The notes beneath the pieces are model-generated. The model was not told the DNA's origin, searched no databases, and was given only the letters and a program-made list of their open reading frames with translations. Positions 1-11,639 of a stretch of 64,000 bases of DNA are shown one piece after another. Both the position numbers and the translations under genes were made by a program. The stretch is from assembly GCF_029227915.1 (NCBI RefSeq), contig NC_079880.1, forward strand, positions 30,747,501 through 30,811,500. The letters are read 5' to 3'. Position 1 is the stretch's first letter. Each line of letters opens with the position of its first letter. This stretch comes from Hydractinia symbiolongicarpus (Eukaryota; Cnidaria; Hydrozoa; Anthoathecata; Hydractiniidae).

Positions 1-1230
1 ATGTTAATGATCCTCTTCTTCAACTAATTCTTTATCTATGAGGCAAACAAAAATACTAAAAATAAATTATCACACATTTTGAAACATATGTTGCTTCTCG
101 CAACCAATGCGCCATATAAGTTACACAGAGAGATTATATATATGTATATATAATATAGCTATAAATATTACCAATTTCACCACACAATTCTTCCAAATCA
201 TCTTAAACATCAAGTTCTTTATCATTAGCTTCGTCTACGTTATCTTCAATAAATCTCAATATATTTTAAATGGCTTCCTCAGATGAAATTCTAGCCTTTT
301 TCAGTCCCATTTTATATTTTTTTATTAGACTAATAATATATAAAGGGGTAATTTATGTCACAAACGCAATAACGCCCTCTTTTCTAATACCATCTATCCT
401 ATTTATCTAGTTAAAGATAATTAACTCCTATATATACGGAGGTGTGGCACTCAAGTGCTAAAATATGCTGATATCAGCGGCAAAAATCTGAAAATCATAA
501 GGCAGATCCACATTTTTTCAAAATTACCCAGGGTTCCTCGGCGTTGTCCATCACATTGGCTAGCGTTGAAATTTGTTAAAGGAGACGCAGTTGGAAGCTA
601 AGGAATCGTGGCTTCGAACTGAAGACATGCTGAGAAATGCCATGAGTGGTGCAAGGGAAAGAAGAGGAAGTCTTAAGTAATTTTTTTTCATTTGATTTGC
701 AAGAATTTGAGGACCCCGAAATGAGAAGTAAAGAACAGAAACGCCTTTCTGATGTCTGATGATGAGGGATGGTCACATTTGGATAAAATTTATTTTGTGA
801 TTTTAAGCTACCTGGCTAATACCATGCCAGCACTCCAGGGGCACATTTGTTATTAAATAATTAAGTGATAAAGTACAAGAGCTAAATATATTTTTATGCA
901 GCTAGCTACACAAAAGATTTTTCAAGGCATTCTGTCATTTTAAATAAAGATAGCTACCTGCTAGCAATTTGGACTTCCCATAACAGTGAACAGTCAAGAC
1001 TTCAGTATACAGCTAATTAGGTATGCAAGGCATTGCATGTTGGTTAAATATGTTGTCACGACAAACAGAAACCTATATTTCATAAATAAATTTCTGCAAA
1101 TGTTCAGTTTTCTTTTATCGAATGGAAACCTATTTTTTATAAATAAATTTTTGTAGATTTTCAGGTTACTTTTATGAAACAACAAAATTTGGGAAAGTAT
1201 AGCCAGAAGTAATATTCGCTTGGAGACGGA
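1..1230. other. Gene-free AT-rich flank
   Basis: I see no convincing coding exon, RNA gene or structured repeat. Short open frames at 576-776 and 994-1185 have no recognisable motif and ordinary intergenic composition. Confidence 0.5.
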
Positions 1231-1515
1231 AGACGTAAAGTCTCTGTCCAGGTTAAGACTTAGTAAAGGGTAAACTGCGTCACACTGAGGACACTTAGTG
1301 TAATGTTACTGTGAAAAGTTTATCATTTCTTGAACAGTTTAGTAGGCGACGTTTCGGGAGATCCTTCTCCCATCATCGGGCAAAGTAAAATGTTGTTGAG
1401 CATGTATTTATATAATTGCAGAGGATCAAAATTCATAAAAATTAACCAATCAGAAACGAGCTGATAATTGCAGTTAATTACGGTAATTAACATTTTCAGA
1501 CCTAGATGTAGGTAA

Positions 1516-2541
1516 CTACTTCTTCTGTAGGGCTGGTAACCAAATCTCAGGAAGTTGATACGAAATGCTGTTTATGTGTTTGTTACGTGCTACACTGTTG
1601 ATGGTTTCTTTAATCTTCCTGGCCGTTGTTTTGGATTCTCTGTCAATGATTTTCTTCTCATCCCAATTAAACTGATGACTTCTGCTCCAGCTGTGGTCCG
1701 CAAATTCGTTTTTCTTCACATCTCCGTTTCTCACTGCGCGCATATGTTCTTGTACTCGTTGCTTAAACTTTCTTTTTGTTTCGCCTATGTACACAGCATC
1801 ACAATCTTTACACGGGATTTTGTAAACAACATTACATTGTTCTTCCAGGTTTATTTTGTCTTTTGGTTTAGACAAAGTGCTTCTTACGGTGTCTTTAGAG
1901 TTAAGAATGCATTTGATCTTGTGTTGCCTTAAAACTCGACGAAGGATCTCGCTGGTACCTGGTACAAAGGATAGGAATGCTGATGCGATAAATTCCTCTG
2001 ATGTTTCCTTGCTGTCTCCATGGCATCTTCTCTTCATTTTATTTTCTACTTGCCTGATGACTTTATGACTGTATCCATTTGCGATTAATGCATTTCTTAC
2101 ACGTCGAATTTCTTCTTTCCTCTCCTGTTTGTCACTGACTACGCTGTTGGCACGATTCAGTAATGAAGATATGACACTTTCTTTGCAAGATTTCTGATGG
2201 TTAGATTCGAAGTTAAGGTACTGGTCAGTGTGTGTTGGTTTACGATACACTGAAACTGAAATGGAACCATTCTTGCTTTTGACCAAAGTGTCCAGGAAAG
2301 CGATACTTCCATCGTGTTCAAGCTCAACAGCGAATTTGATTTGTCGATGTAGGCCGTTGATGTGTTCATGGAACTCTTCCAGATGCGATCTTTTGATTAT
2401 GGCGAATACGTCGTCAACAAATCTTTTCCAAACCTTTGGACGTCTGTCTGATGTGACTAATGCTGTTTTCTCGTGTGCTTGCATGTATATTTCTGCGACT
2501 ACTGATGATGCAGGGCCTCCCATGGCAACTCCGTCTGTCAC
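1516..2541 (-). pseudogene. PLE reverse transcriptase C-terminal half plus GIY-YIG endonuclease
   Basis: This 341-residue open frame starts inside the RT domain. It has the motif GVAMGGPASS (residues 4-13), the catalytic RFVDDVFAI block with the Asp pair at 43-44, and the FLDT and YRKPTHTDQYL motifs (82-110) typical of Penelope-like RTs. After a basic linker there is a GIY-YIG nuclease: VVYKIPC at 238-244, a Cys pair CKDC (244-247), AVYIGET (249-255) and a downstream R/E helix (residues 262-265). The frame is intact to its stop. The first RT motifs, including the motif A aspartate, are missing because of the inversion, so it cannot encode a full enzyme. In PLEs these domains drive target-primed reverse transcription. 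The ATG at 2541 is only where the inversion left a Met codon. Family call is secure; clade not assigned. Confidence 0.9.
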
Positions 2542-2723
2542 ATCACTCTACACAAATGTTCCCATAAAAGACACCCTAAACATCATTATAGACCTTATCG
2601 AAAACGATGCTGCATTCGGTGAAAAGACGAAGATTCCAGTACCGCATTTTCTGCGTTTGGTCGAACTTGTTCTAACCAAAACATGGTATCTGTTTAACAA
2701 GAACTTCTACACTCAAACAGACG
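2537..2723 (+). pseudogene. Inverted PLE RT fragment (fingers/palm start)
   Basis: The plus-strand frame begins VTSLYTNVPIKDTLN, which matches the PLE RT motif A context (usually D-V-T-S-L-Y/F-T-N-V-P). It ends with WYLFNKNFYTQTD at 2723. That is exactly the residue string expected just upstream of the GVAMGG block of the minus-strand frame. The aspartate before VTSL is lost at the junction, so motif A is broken. After 2723 the frame runs into unrelated AT-rich DNA and a stop. Confidence 0.85.
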
Positions 2724-2769
2724 TCGTAAAAGTTTATCTTAAAAAAATAACTTTCAATTTTTGTTAATG

Positions 2770-5416
2770 TGAAAGTAATCCACTTGAAAAGGTTTCTGAG
2801 GTTTTTTATGAAGAAATCTTTCATATTACCCATATGGGGTAACTTGATGAACAATGAGTTTTCCCGCAGGTGTTCTGTAGTATGTGTAATATAATTTTAA
2901 AAACTGTGATGTAATTTTCCTCTTATGTTCTGACTTTTAACCCAGCTAAAAAGCTCAGCCTTGTCCTTTCATACTTAGTCTAGCTAGCTATAGCGAAAAA
3001 GTTTAATATTTAAAATTGACCTATTTTACTGAGTATTAAGTAATAAATGCTAGTTTAATCCTTAATGTAGCTAAATAGGGTAGCTAAGCTACCTGTAAGA
3101 ACAACATCAAACAACGTCGAGGCTGTTCTCTTTTGTAAACAAACCCAGTGGTATTTTTGTAATAAGTACCAAAATTTATGTGTGCATTTCTTGCGCTTAT
3201 GAGTGTAACCAAAGTGCCCTGTACGTAAATCCTAAAAATTTATGTCATTGGCTCACTCTTTACGAATGACACCACATAACAAAAAAAAACCGTGGCTTGC
3301 TAATTCCCCTAACCTCTACCGAGATCTGATATATATCAGAATTAATTGTCTTTAACATCAATAAGACTGAAAATATAACACAATTCGAAATATTTCATTT
3401 TTCGCTTTTGCGCCTTTTTTGACATCGGCCGCAAAACATAAATTTTTCAGAAAAATTTGCCGGTCTTAACCGCCCTAAAAAATATTGTAAATCTGCGAAG
3501 CTCATGTGGATCACTTAATTTTTCATGAAAAGCCGCATAAAAATGAGAAAGGGTGCGCTCATTCAGCGCACTCCCGGTACAAATAGGGTTAAATGAATGT
3601 ACAATGTTATTTTTCTTGAAGTCATAACTCTTCTTTGCTGTATCTTTTTTATTTGTCCGGAGTCAAAACCTGACGAATAGGTGCAAATACTTTTTTCTGC
3701 ATAATAAGCAGTTAAAAGTTTCACGAAAAAATACAGCATTTTTGGGTTGTCTTCCAGATGCAAAGAAGCATGATGCAAAGAGATGCAAAGAGAGTCCATT
3801 GACGCTTTTTTAATCCTGACCCTGGTTGACTCAATCCGTCAATTTGTTGATGTTATTGCTTTTTGCAATTTTGTTTTATCTGCATTAACATCGTCCCTTT
3901 GCGTAAATATAATAATTAAAAACATTAAACATTGCTTCTCTTTTTTAATTATCACAACCAACAATAGGATTTTATAATACTTTAAAAGATCTATAAAGTA
4001 TATAGATCTTTTATAGTCATTATAAAATAAGAGTTTGTCAAAAAATTGGCATGTTTGGAGTCTTCAATATTTCAATCTTCGTGTCTAGATGGTTTTTTCG
4101 ACTAAATTTCCTGACACAGTAAATTTTTATCACATGCAGCACACGCTCTACCTTACATCCTCTTTTTTACGTTTTCTTTATTGAATCAATCTTTGACATA
4201 CTCAGTTAACTCAGTTCCAGCCTAATCTTTCCATTCCACTCATCTTTGTTATTGCCACAACTAGCCCTATTTGGTAATGTAAGATCACGTGATGCGCGTC
4301 CATTGTCATCATTTGAGTAAATTACCTGTCTTTGCCACAACGTAACGTCCACCTATTTTTCAAAACTAATTCGTACAATAAACTATACCGTTATTTAGTT
4401 TAATGAACACTCCACTGTTATTGTTGTCAAATTAAAACTCAACCTTTTTATTGAAAGAAAAGTTTTATTCTCATCTTCATAGTAAATAATAAGATGACGG
4501 TCCCTTAAACTATTCTACAGTACGAATGAAAGATATCTGCAGGATTTTCTACCCCATGACATTTCGCCATTTGAAATAAACGCGAAATTTTGTATATTTG
4601 CGGAATAGTTTTTCGCAGTTGACCGAGTTAAATCGATTTTAATAACATCACGGGGTTTAATTTCACACTTCACACTTTTCTGCATTTCTTGGGAATTAAA
4701 TTTCGCGATTCAAAAACTCAAAGTTTTTTGGAATTTATTATCGCCCTTTGCAAAAAAAGCTTGAGATTTCTTTGCGAAAATTTAATTTTGTGAATTTTGG
4801 AAAAAAACTCGAAATTTTCTTCCCGCGAGAATTTCTGATAATAAAATAATGTTCGAGTAGACTGAGGTGTTCTCTTTTTCCCCCACTTATTTTGTTTTCA
4901 GCAGTTCTCAGTACTACGCTTCTCGTGTCTTCAGTTAAAATCCACCTGTAGAAACAGTGTACCAATATACATTATTTACATACGAGTATTGGCTGCAATT
5001 TTTATTCGTCTTAAATAAGTTCATTATTATATTTTTTATGTCTCTAACTGTGCTACCGTTACACCAATATTTGTAACGATGCGTATATACACAAAACCAC
5101 TATAATTGGACATTGGAAATTTTTTAGTTTTTTAGCTCTTTGTTGAAATAGGCGAAAATCACTAAAATTTTACTTTGCAGGGGATGTGCCAACGTCGATA
5201 GCCATTTTTTATCAAATATCAAAGTCGGTATACGAATACTCAATCAACTATTTCTTAATCAGTTGTGAAGCTTGACAAGTTTAAAAATTTTATTGCAAAT
5301 TGCGTATTATCCAGAAAAAGCTAGATATCAGTATATTACTTAAAGTAATAACTAGTTGGTATGTTTACATAGGTGAAGTGGTGGAAGACGTGTATGTTCT
5401 TTTTCTCCTTTCATAG
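2770..5416. other. Intergenic DNA, presumably holding undetected 5' exons of the SLC35F-like gene
   Basis: No coding exon could be supported. The transporter at 5417 needs at least one upstream exon, since its first visible exon starts with two bases of a split codon. I could not find it here. A short perfect-arm hairpin lies at 3969-4028. Confidence 0.4.
3969..4028. repeat. 60-bp inverted repeat (hairpin)
   Basis: The left arm starts ATTTTATAAT and contains AAAAGATCTATA. The right arm is its near-perfect reverse complement, with a short AAGTATA centre. It could be a minimal MITE or chance AT-rich palindrome. Confidence 0.55.
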
Positions 5417-7751
5417 CAATCCCTGAAAATGATGAAAATTCGTGCTGTTCTCCATCCGTTCAAAAAGTAATAGTGGGATCGGTGATTGTTGTATTGATAG
5501 CTGTATCGTGGACAGGCGCTACTCAGTTTGGTAAACAGACCTACTCCGCAACATTCAATGCACCTTACTTTACAACATGGTTTTCAACATCTTTTATGGT
5601 CGTCATTTACCCTGTATTTATTGTACCGCTCATCTGTCAAAAGTCGCCATGGCGCTTAAGGACATTCTTCCGGTAATTGTTTCTAAAGGTGTACTTAGTG
5701 TTTGCGGAAGAAACTTTCGCAGTTCAGATTTACCTCATTTTGCGGGGAAACAAAACTTTCAGTAGTTTTAATTGATTTTTTTCTTATAAAAGCAAAAATT
5801 TTCAGACACCATTTCACTTATCAACATGTTTATGCTTATCAGCATTTATTTGTTCCAGATATATTTAAAATGGAGAGTGTTTGAGGAAAAGAGAGTCTAT
5901 TTTGCTATGGCTAAATTATGATAAATAAGCAATCTAATACCTAAGGTGGTGCCCTCGTCTTGTAGGTGTCGTCCTCTTGCTGAATGTAATATCAGGTATT
6001 AATTTTATTTACTGTATTACTTTCCTTCTTTAATAGGCAGAGTGCCATGATATTTGGACCGCGTGGTTTTTGCTTAAACAGTCTCGTCATTTACCTGTTT
6101 AAAGTCATCCTTCCCTTCTGCTTGTTATGGTTGCTAACCAATTATCTGTACCTTCATTCTTTGAGCAAATTATTTCCCGGTACCGTAACAGCCGTCTTCT
6201 CCTCGGGAAGTTGTTTTGTTTACATCCTGTCGCTGCTCTTCTTGAAGGAGAAGCTGTACTTAGTCAGAGTAAGTAGCCAATTATGTTTTTTATTCTGCGT
6301 GGTTGCATGAACTGTGTGGTAACGAAATGTTATTGTAGGCCTGTTATTATTCGACTGATTGTAATTATATCAAACTTACATTTTTGATTATCTTTTAGCA
6401 TGCTAATTTTACAAAGTTTTAACTGTAACTACCTAATTACAATTGTTTTGTGACTTTCGTTAGCCCGCCCAATCGCGTAATAATTAATCAAGAATAAGGA
6501 ATCTTCTAAGGAATTCAGATGTTGTTGAAATAAGTTAACACTAACATGTTTTAAAAAACTACACATGCTTTTACACTTTATTGTCTAAATGCGTGGTAAG
6601 AACTGTATCGAATTCGGTATACAGCTTCCCGTACATTTTAGTGTCTCGCTGTTCTACTCTCCATCCCGTATATTTCAGTGTTTCGCTGTTCTACTCTCCA
6701 TCCCGTATATTTCAGTGTTTCGCTGTTCTACTCTTCATCCCGTATATTTCAGTGTCCCGCTGTTCTACTCTCCATCCCGTATATTTGAGTGTTTCGCTGT
6801 TCTACTCTCCATCCCGTATATTTGAGTGTCCCGCTGTTCTACTCTCCATCCCGTATATTTCAGTGTTTCGCTGTTCTACTCTCCGTCCCGTATATTTCAG
6901 TGTTTCGCTGTTCTACTCTCCATCCCGTATATTTCAGTGTTTCGCTGTTCTACTTTTCATCCCGTATATTTCAGTGTTTCGCTGTTCTACTCTCCATCCC
7001 GTATATTTTAGTGTCTCGTTTTACTACCTATTTCGTATATTTTAGAGTCTCGCTGTTCTACTCTCCATTGGCGGTATTATACTGATGAGTTACAGCGAAG
7101 GATTCGGAGCCTCCAATGCGATATATATTGCTTTCGTTGTACTGGCTGCGTTTGGTGCTGCGCTTTACCAAGTAACGTTTTTTTACCATTGGAAACTAGC
7201 CTTTAGACTTTGCCTTTTAATTATGTGTACATGGAAAGATATATCACTAGTTCGCTACATCCTACAGTCGTTTTTTTTTCCAGGTGCTTTTTAAATTGGT
7301 GTTGGGCAATGCTAGTGGATCAAAAGTGGCTTTATTTCTAACTCTGGTGGGTTGCGTCAATATTCTTTTGCTTTGGCCGATTGTCATTTTGTTGGATTAT
7401 CAAAACTGGGAAATGATAGTGTGGGACGATCTTCCGTGGACTTTTCTTGCGGGCACAGCAAGTTTGGGTGTTTTGTTCAACTATCTTGTCAATTTCGGTA
7501 TCTCCTACACCTACCCTTTGTTCATATCGGTTGGTACATTGCTGGGCGTGCCGTTCAATGCAATTGCCGACTATATCTTCCGCGGAGAAGATTATGGAGG
7601 CTGGAAGATTTTTTCAACCTTGTTGATATTCTGCGGGTTTCTGTTTATGTTGATATCTAGCGACGCGTTAGACCGTTACGAGAAGAATTTGCAATGTCGC
7701 GGACAAGTTGTTGATGGATGTCACGTTGAAGCGAATTCAGACGAAACGTGA
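5417..7751 (+). CDS. SLC35F3/F4-like transporter (EamA/DMT superfamily), 3' four exons
   Basis: Exons read as 5417-5672, 6037-6268, 7046-7171 and 7284-7751 (stop TGA). All junctions are GT-AG and all phases agree (split codon, split Arg codon, phase 0, phase 0). The product is a multi-pass drug/metabolite-transporter protein. Blocks resembling vertebrate SLC35F3/F4 are VSWTGATQFGKQTY with FTTWFSTS, LLWLLTNYLYLHSLSK, FLKEKLYLVR, IGGIILMSYSEGF, FGAALYQVLFKLVLGNASGS and FNYLVNFGISYTYPLFISVG. SLC35F3 has been linked to thiamine uptake, but the substrate here is not shown by sequence. The N terminus lies in an exon upstream that I did not find. The intron before exon 3 contains the 37-bp acceptor-copying minisatellite. 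A poly(A) signal AATAAA lies at 7898-7903. Family confidence is high; the exact subfamily (F3, F4 or F5) is less certain. Confidence 0.88.
6630..7045 (+). repeat. 37-bp minisatellite that copies a splice acceptor and the start of exon 3
   Basis: About eleven units of 37 bp contain CGCTGTTCTACTCTCCATCC followed by GTATATTTCAG or GTATATTTTAG. The last unit is 34 bp. Acceptor-like AGs end at 6641, 6678, 6715, 6752, 6789, 6826, 6863, 6900, 6937, 6974, 7011 and 7045, and only the last precedes the conserved exon. The open frames of 60-154 codons across the array arise because the repeat lacks stops; they are not proteins. Confidence 0.95.
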
Positions 7752-7897
7752 TTGTTACGTGTCCACATCAGGTACACGATTGATAATTATGCAAAGGTTT
7801 TGATTGCAAACTCGAGAGTCACCTTCAATCCACGACAGTTGACAGCGGTATGTCAGATGCCGTCGAAATGTTGACACAAAGTTTCAGTCGCCTTATA

Positions 7898-7903
7898 AAT
7901 AAA
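7898..7903 (+). terminator. Candidate poly(A) signal of the SLC35F-like gene
   Basis: AATAAA lies about 150 bp after the stop codon in an AT-rich 3' region. Confidence 0.5.
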
Positions 7904-8834
7904 AATTAATTTAAAAATGTTACATATTCGCGAAAGAGCGAATGATTTATTCTGTGCGCGACTGAAGATGACTTTCGCGGTTTATTAATGACGACATTTT
8001 TTTAAATTTTCTACATGTTTTATATGTTTAAATTTTTATACTATCAAATTAAATATATATGAAGTTAAATTTAAATTATTACAGAAGTTTTAACGAGTTT
8101 AATTCGTTGTTGTTAGGGAGCTTGCAAGTTTTGTTTTGCTCATGAAACTGATTTCGTTCTATGAATTTACGTAAATTTTCAAATTTTTTATAGAGAAACT
8201 TAATCATTAAAGCAGAGTAAGTTTTTTGCTGTTTTTTTTTTGCCATTTCACAACACTTTTTGGTCACATGTTTTGCAAGTTTTGTTATCGGGAAAATTAA
8301 TCCCCTTATTAACCATCTATTTTTTGGACTCTTAAAAATTTACTGGATAACCTGTTCTTTTTATCAAGCTAGTCCGTTTGAACGTTGACGTTTGTATTAA
8401 ATTGTTTATATCAGCAAAGAATTAATATATGAACTCACAAGAAGCTGTAATAATCTTTTTGTGTACTTTTTTTTGAGCAGTACAGTTTAGACCTTAAATT
8501 AAATTGGATCAAAATCTTTCAGGCGTAACATCTACTGTCGGACACTTTTCACGGCGTAAAAAATTCATGGTCTTTTTTTTTCATGTAAATTGAGTAACGA
8601 AGCTCCACCACAATTTGATTACAGAGCAAATTTATTTTGTAAATTTTAATCTTTTAAGGTCAGTTTCATTTGCAGCTTTTTTGAACGCAACTCCTAGACA
8701 TTGAAAGTCAGCGTCCCCGATCTCAATTTCCATTCCCAACGCCCGGGATACTTAAAATTTTAAACAAACCAATATGGCTGCCTTTCACAGAAGACGGCTG
8801 TCAATGTTAAATTTTATTGCGTAGATAGCAAACT

Positions 8835-9340
8835 CGTAAGAAGAGGCCTGGTTTTTTTAACGAGGAATATTTAGAGAGTTAAAACTCAAAGTAGATTTTC
8901 ATGTTTACTGCAGGAGACAACAGTATTATTCAACAATGTTTTTTCAGATGTTTCAAACGCTTACCGCTTTCATCAACATTTGAGGAGCTATTGCGACTTG
9001 TTGCACCTTTCTTGACAAAGCCAATTGCTTGGAGAGAACCGATTCCCCCCGGAAGAAATGCCTGCGTCACCTTTCGGTATATAGTCACGGGAGACGCATT
9101 TTTAACAATATCTGCCAGTTATCGTATGAGTGAGTCATCTGTGGGGAGAATTGTAAAACAAACATGTCGGTAATTTGGGAAAAACTACTGAAAAAAGGCT
9201 ACTTGCGTTGTCCGAATACAGAAGAAGTGTGGAGCGATGTTGCAGCCTTTTGAACATTATGAAACTTTCCTAATTGCTTGGTTGCTTTAAATGACAAGCA
9301 TGTGAGCATTTAGTGTCCTCCACCAGGTGGATTGATTATG
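8835..9340 (+). pseudogene. PIF/Harbinger (HARBI1-like) transposase N-terminal relic
   Basis: The frame at 8901-9173 carries STFEELLRLVAPFLTK, then FRYIVTGDAFLTISASYRMS and SSVGRIVKQTC. These are the helix-turn-helix-like N-terminal blocks of Harbinger/HARBI1 nucleases. After a stop, a shifted frame continues with VIWEKLLKKGYLRCPNTEEV, and then only scraps of the WNFPNC...DGKH...PPxGSxxxNYK block, in alternating frames (about 9250-9340). At least two frame breaks exist and no DDE catalytic core remains. I found no terminal repeats. The ATG at 8901 is arbitrary. Confidence 0.8.
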
Positions 9341-10593
9341 TTAACTACAAAAGTTTCATAATATTGTGTTGATAAACGTAGTCAATGCTTGCTATCAATT
9401 TACTATTTAAAGCCATCAATTTACTGTGTAAACGTACGAGATTATGGCAGGTTGAGTGATGGCAGTGTTTTCGCAAGCCGGTACAAATGATCGTAACCCA
9501 CTGGATATACTAACAGAAGGGTCGGAGATGTGTTAAGAACCAAAACAAAATGGCGACGTTGAACGTAAAAAGCTTCCATCCTAACCTTCTAAGCCAGCCT
9601 GTTAGACATTCCTGAATAATTTCAATCCGCAATAGTAAAAATGGCGACAGAAGATTGCGACAATGTTTATGTTGTCGTTGGTTATATTTCCATAAAAAAC
9701 TTTGAATTATAAATTTAAATACGAGTATAATAATTCGTTCCTTGTAAAAAGTAACACGTGTTATACCAAAGTAGCCGTACCTTTTTACAGTTCGTTGTTG
9801 TTTAGACAGCCTTTCAAAAATATTACAACTTTTTACTTGTTTAGATAAATAAGTGAAAATAAAAATTGGAGATGTAGCTTGCGCTTCACACTATAATGGA
9901 GATGCAACTTGTGCTTCAAACTCTATAATGGAGATGCAGCTGTCGCTAGAATTTATACACAGTGAATACAAATACTTTTTTAACTACATTTTTAACTATA
10001 TATAAAAAAGATGAAATAATACACGCTTTTTTATAAGAATATGGTTTATAAGAATATGAGGCTAGGATTTAGGTTAAAAACAATAGGTCTATTTATTGTT
10101 TAGAATAATACAGAAAAAAGAATACTGATCACCCTGGTTAGAAGTTTGGTCTTCCTATAAAAAAAGTGTTTAACAACAAAACATTTAGAATTTACAAAAA
10201 CGTCACGGACTTTAAAAAGACAAAGATTTTTAATTGTGCGGCGGGCATATCAACACGGGAGATTGAATTTGCACATGACGCGCCAAACAAAGAAATATTA
10301 CTTGAATAAAAAACATGATAGTAAAAAACTAAAAATCTCTCTCATCCTTCAACCACACATTTTTTGCTAAGTAATAAAATTTTGAGAAATTCCCATATAA
10401 AGAATCACAGGTGTAAAATTTATTTTTCCACACTCTTAACCCCCTTATTTTCCGCTGTGTAGAATGGCCAACCCCCCCCCCCCCCCTCCACCCAGTTCCT
10501 TTTTGAAAACTGTGTCGTACAGCCTGTCAGAGTATTTTAAATCTGTCGAGGCGTCAGTCGCAGATGAGATCAGAATGATACATTATAAACATA
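9341..10593. other. Intergenic DNA with short repeats
   Basis: No gene is supported. Three partial copies of an ATAATGGAGATGCA(A/G)CTTG unit lie near 9870-9945. A poly-C run lies near 10473-10487. The stretch 10020-10170 is a diverged copy of the repeat at 42712-42840. Confidence 0.45.
10020..10170 (+). repeat. Dispersed repeat, copy 1 (partner at 42712-42840)
   Basis: The order of blocks GATTTAGGTT, TTGTTTAGAA.AAT, AAAGAATA.TGA, CAGGTTAGAA-like and TATAAAAAA is shared with 42712-42840. Both copies are degenerate and neither has a clear terminus. Confidence 0.55.
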
Positions 10594-11639
10594 TCATACT
10601 TCGTTAAAGTGCACCATTTCTATCTCCTCCCTTCTCTCTTCTTCCTCCTCTTCAACGCAGGCTCCTCTAAATTGTATAATTAAAGATAGTAGGAGGGTAC
10701 AACTTATTTGTGTACAAAACAACATAAAACCTCGACCATATGAAAAATGACGCAGATTTACGTGATGCCATCTGTTACGCTGCGAAGCCATTAATGATGC
10801 AGATACCGTATGAACTGCAGCTGAAACGAAAATATTATTTTATCACTTATGGCCAGTTTGGGAAAAAATCGAACCTTTAATCACTACGGCATTGCAAAAA
10901 CGAGGCATATGTTAGATAGTAAGGCAAAAAGTGATTTATATCCGGAGTGATTACTCTCCCCCGGGTGTGAATGATTTAAAGAATGAATCATTTCTTACGG
11001 GAACCAGCAACGAAAGCAGCTGGAATAGGTGCTGAAAGTGAGGAAACAACACAAAACATCATGTTATGAAAAAGGTGAGGGAGACTTTTTAAGCTCGTTA
11101 ACATTGAGCTAGAAGCCCGTCAGCGTTCCTTACCTGCGAATACCATACATAGGAAGGCACTAGGAATCGATTTAAATTCTTTGCCTGTGATATAGAGCAT
11201 GGTGGAAACTACTGTTGCAAAACATCCAACTACAACTCCAATTTGTGTGATGACGTGAACTAAAATATCAGAAAGAGAAAAATATAATATATCGAACTTT
11301 ATAAACGTTGAAAAACACATCCGCAGGGGTTGTTGCCTGATGTAACAGCCGATGTCGCTTTTTTAACGGCCGATAAGTTTTAAAACCCTGGGAATGAGGT
11401 TGTGCAAAATATGTAGAAGTCATACTAGCTTTTACACCGCCTATTCTCGTGATACATTGACCATCCGCACAAATTTCAAAAATTCCGATATAAACGTAAC
11501 CAGAAAAGTTATAATTGTTGATGATTTCGTATAGTAGCCAGCGTTTATCATGTATTGACACGATTTGAAATGTTATCACCATCATACACATTATAGATAT
11601 TGTTATTTTCAAAAACTTTTTTACAACGTTAGAAACCAT
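10594..11639 (-). CDS. Claudin/PMP22-like four-pass membrane protein
   Basis: Four minus-strand exons join in phase: 11639-11438 (ATG at 11639), 11259-11134, 11031-10999 (33 bp) and 10820-10594 (stop TGA). They give about 195 residues. Hydrophobic segments are FLKITISIMCMMVITFQIV (residues 9-27), HVITQIGVVVGCFATVVSTM, the run made by SAFLCMVFA plus the 33-bp exon, and FMLFCTQISCTLLLSLII. The first extracellular loop has W34 and then YIGIFEIC (50-57) with another Cys at 62. This resembles the W...GLW..C signature of claudin/PMP22/EMP proteins, although the Cys spacing is shorter than usual. The C-terminal tail is strongly acidic (EEEEEERREE). A second donor 12 bp downstream (GTATGA at 11425) would add four residues. 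Family members act in cell-cell junctions or the plasma membrane; the specific role is unknown. Confidence 0.75.

Larger units (their letters stand above)
1330..2723 (-). mobile_element. Penelope-like retroelement with inverted 5' part
   Basis: The main body reads on the minus strand: a reverse-transcriptase C-terminal part fused to a GIY-YIG endonuclease (1516-2541). It is followed by a 3' region whose minus strand carries a typical PLE end, where a pyrimidine-rich TTGCCCGATGATGGG block precedes CCCGAAACGTCGCC (about 1340-1385). The RT part that should come immediately before this body lies next to it on the plus strand (2537-2723). Both segments end or begin at the same residues and share the bases ACAGACG. 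This is the arrangement expected from an internal inversion of one insertion. A similar 3' end occurs at 33.4-33.55 kb. Confidence 0.85.

Noticed and set aside
1555-2068. Plus-strand frames opposite the PLE body
   Set aside because: They are antisense shadows of the clear RT/GIY-YIG frame.
6581-7085. Overlapping open frames of 61-154 codons rich in FYSPSRIFQC-type repeats
   Set aside because: They exist in all three frames because the 37-bp repeat lacks stop codons; they are intronic.
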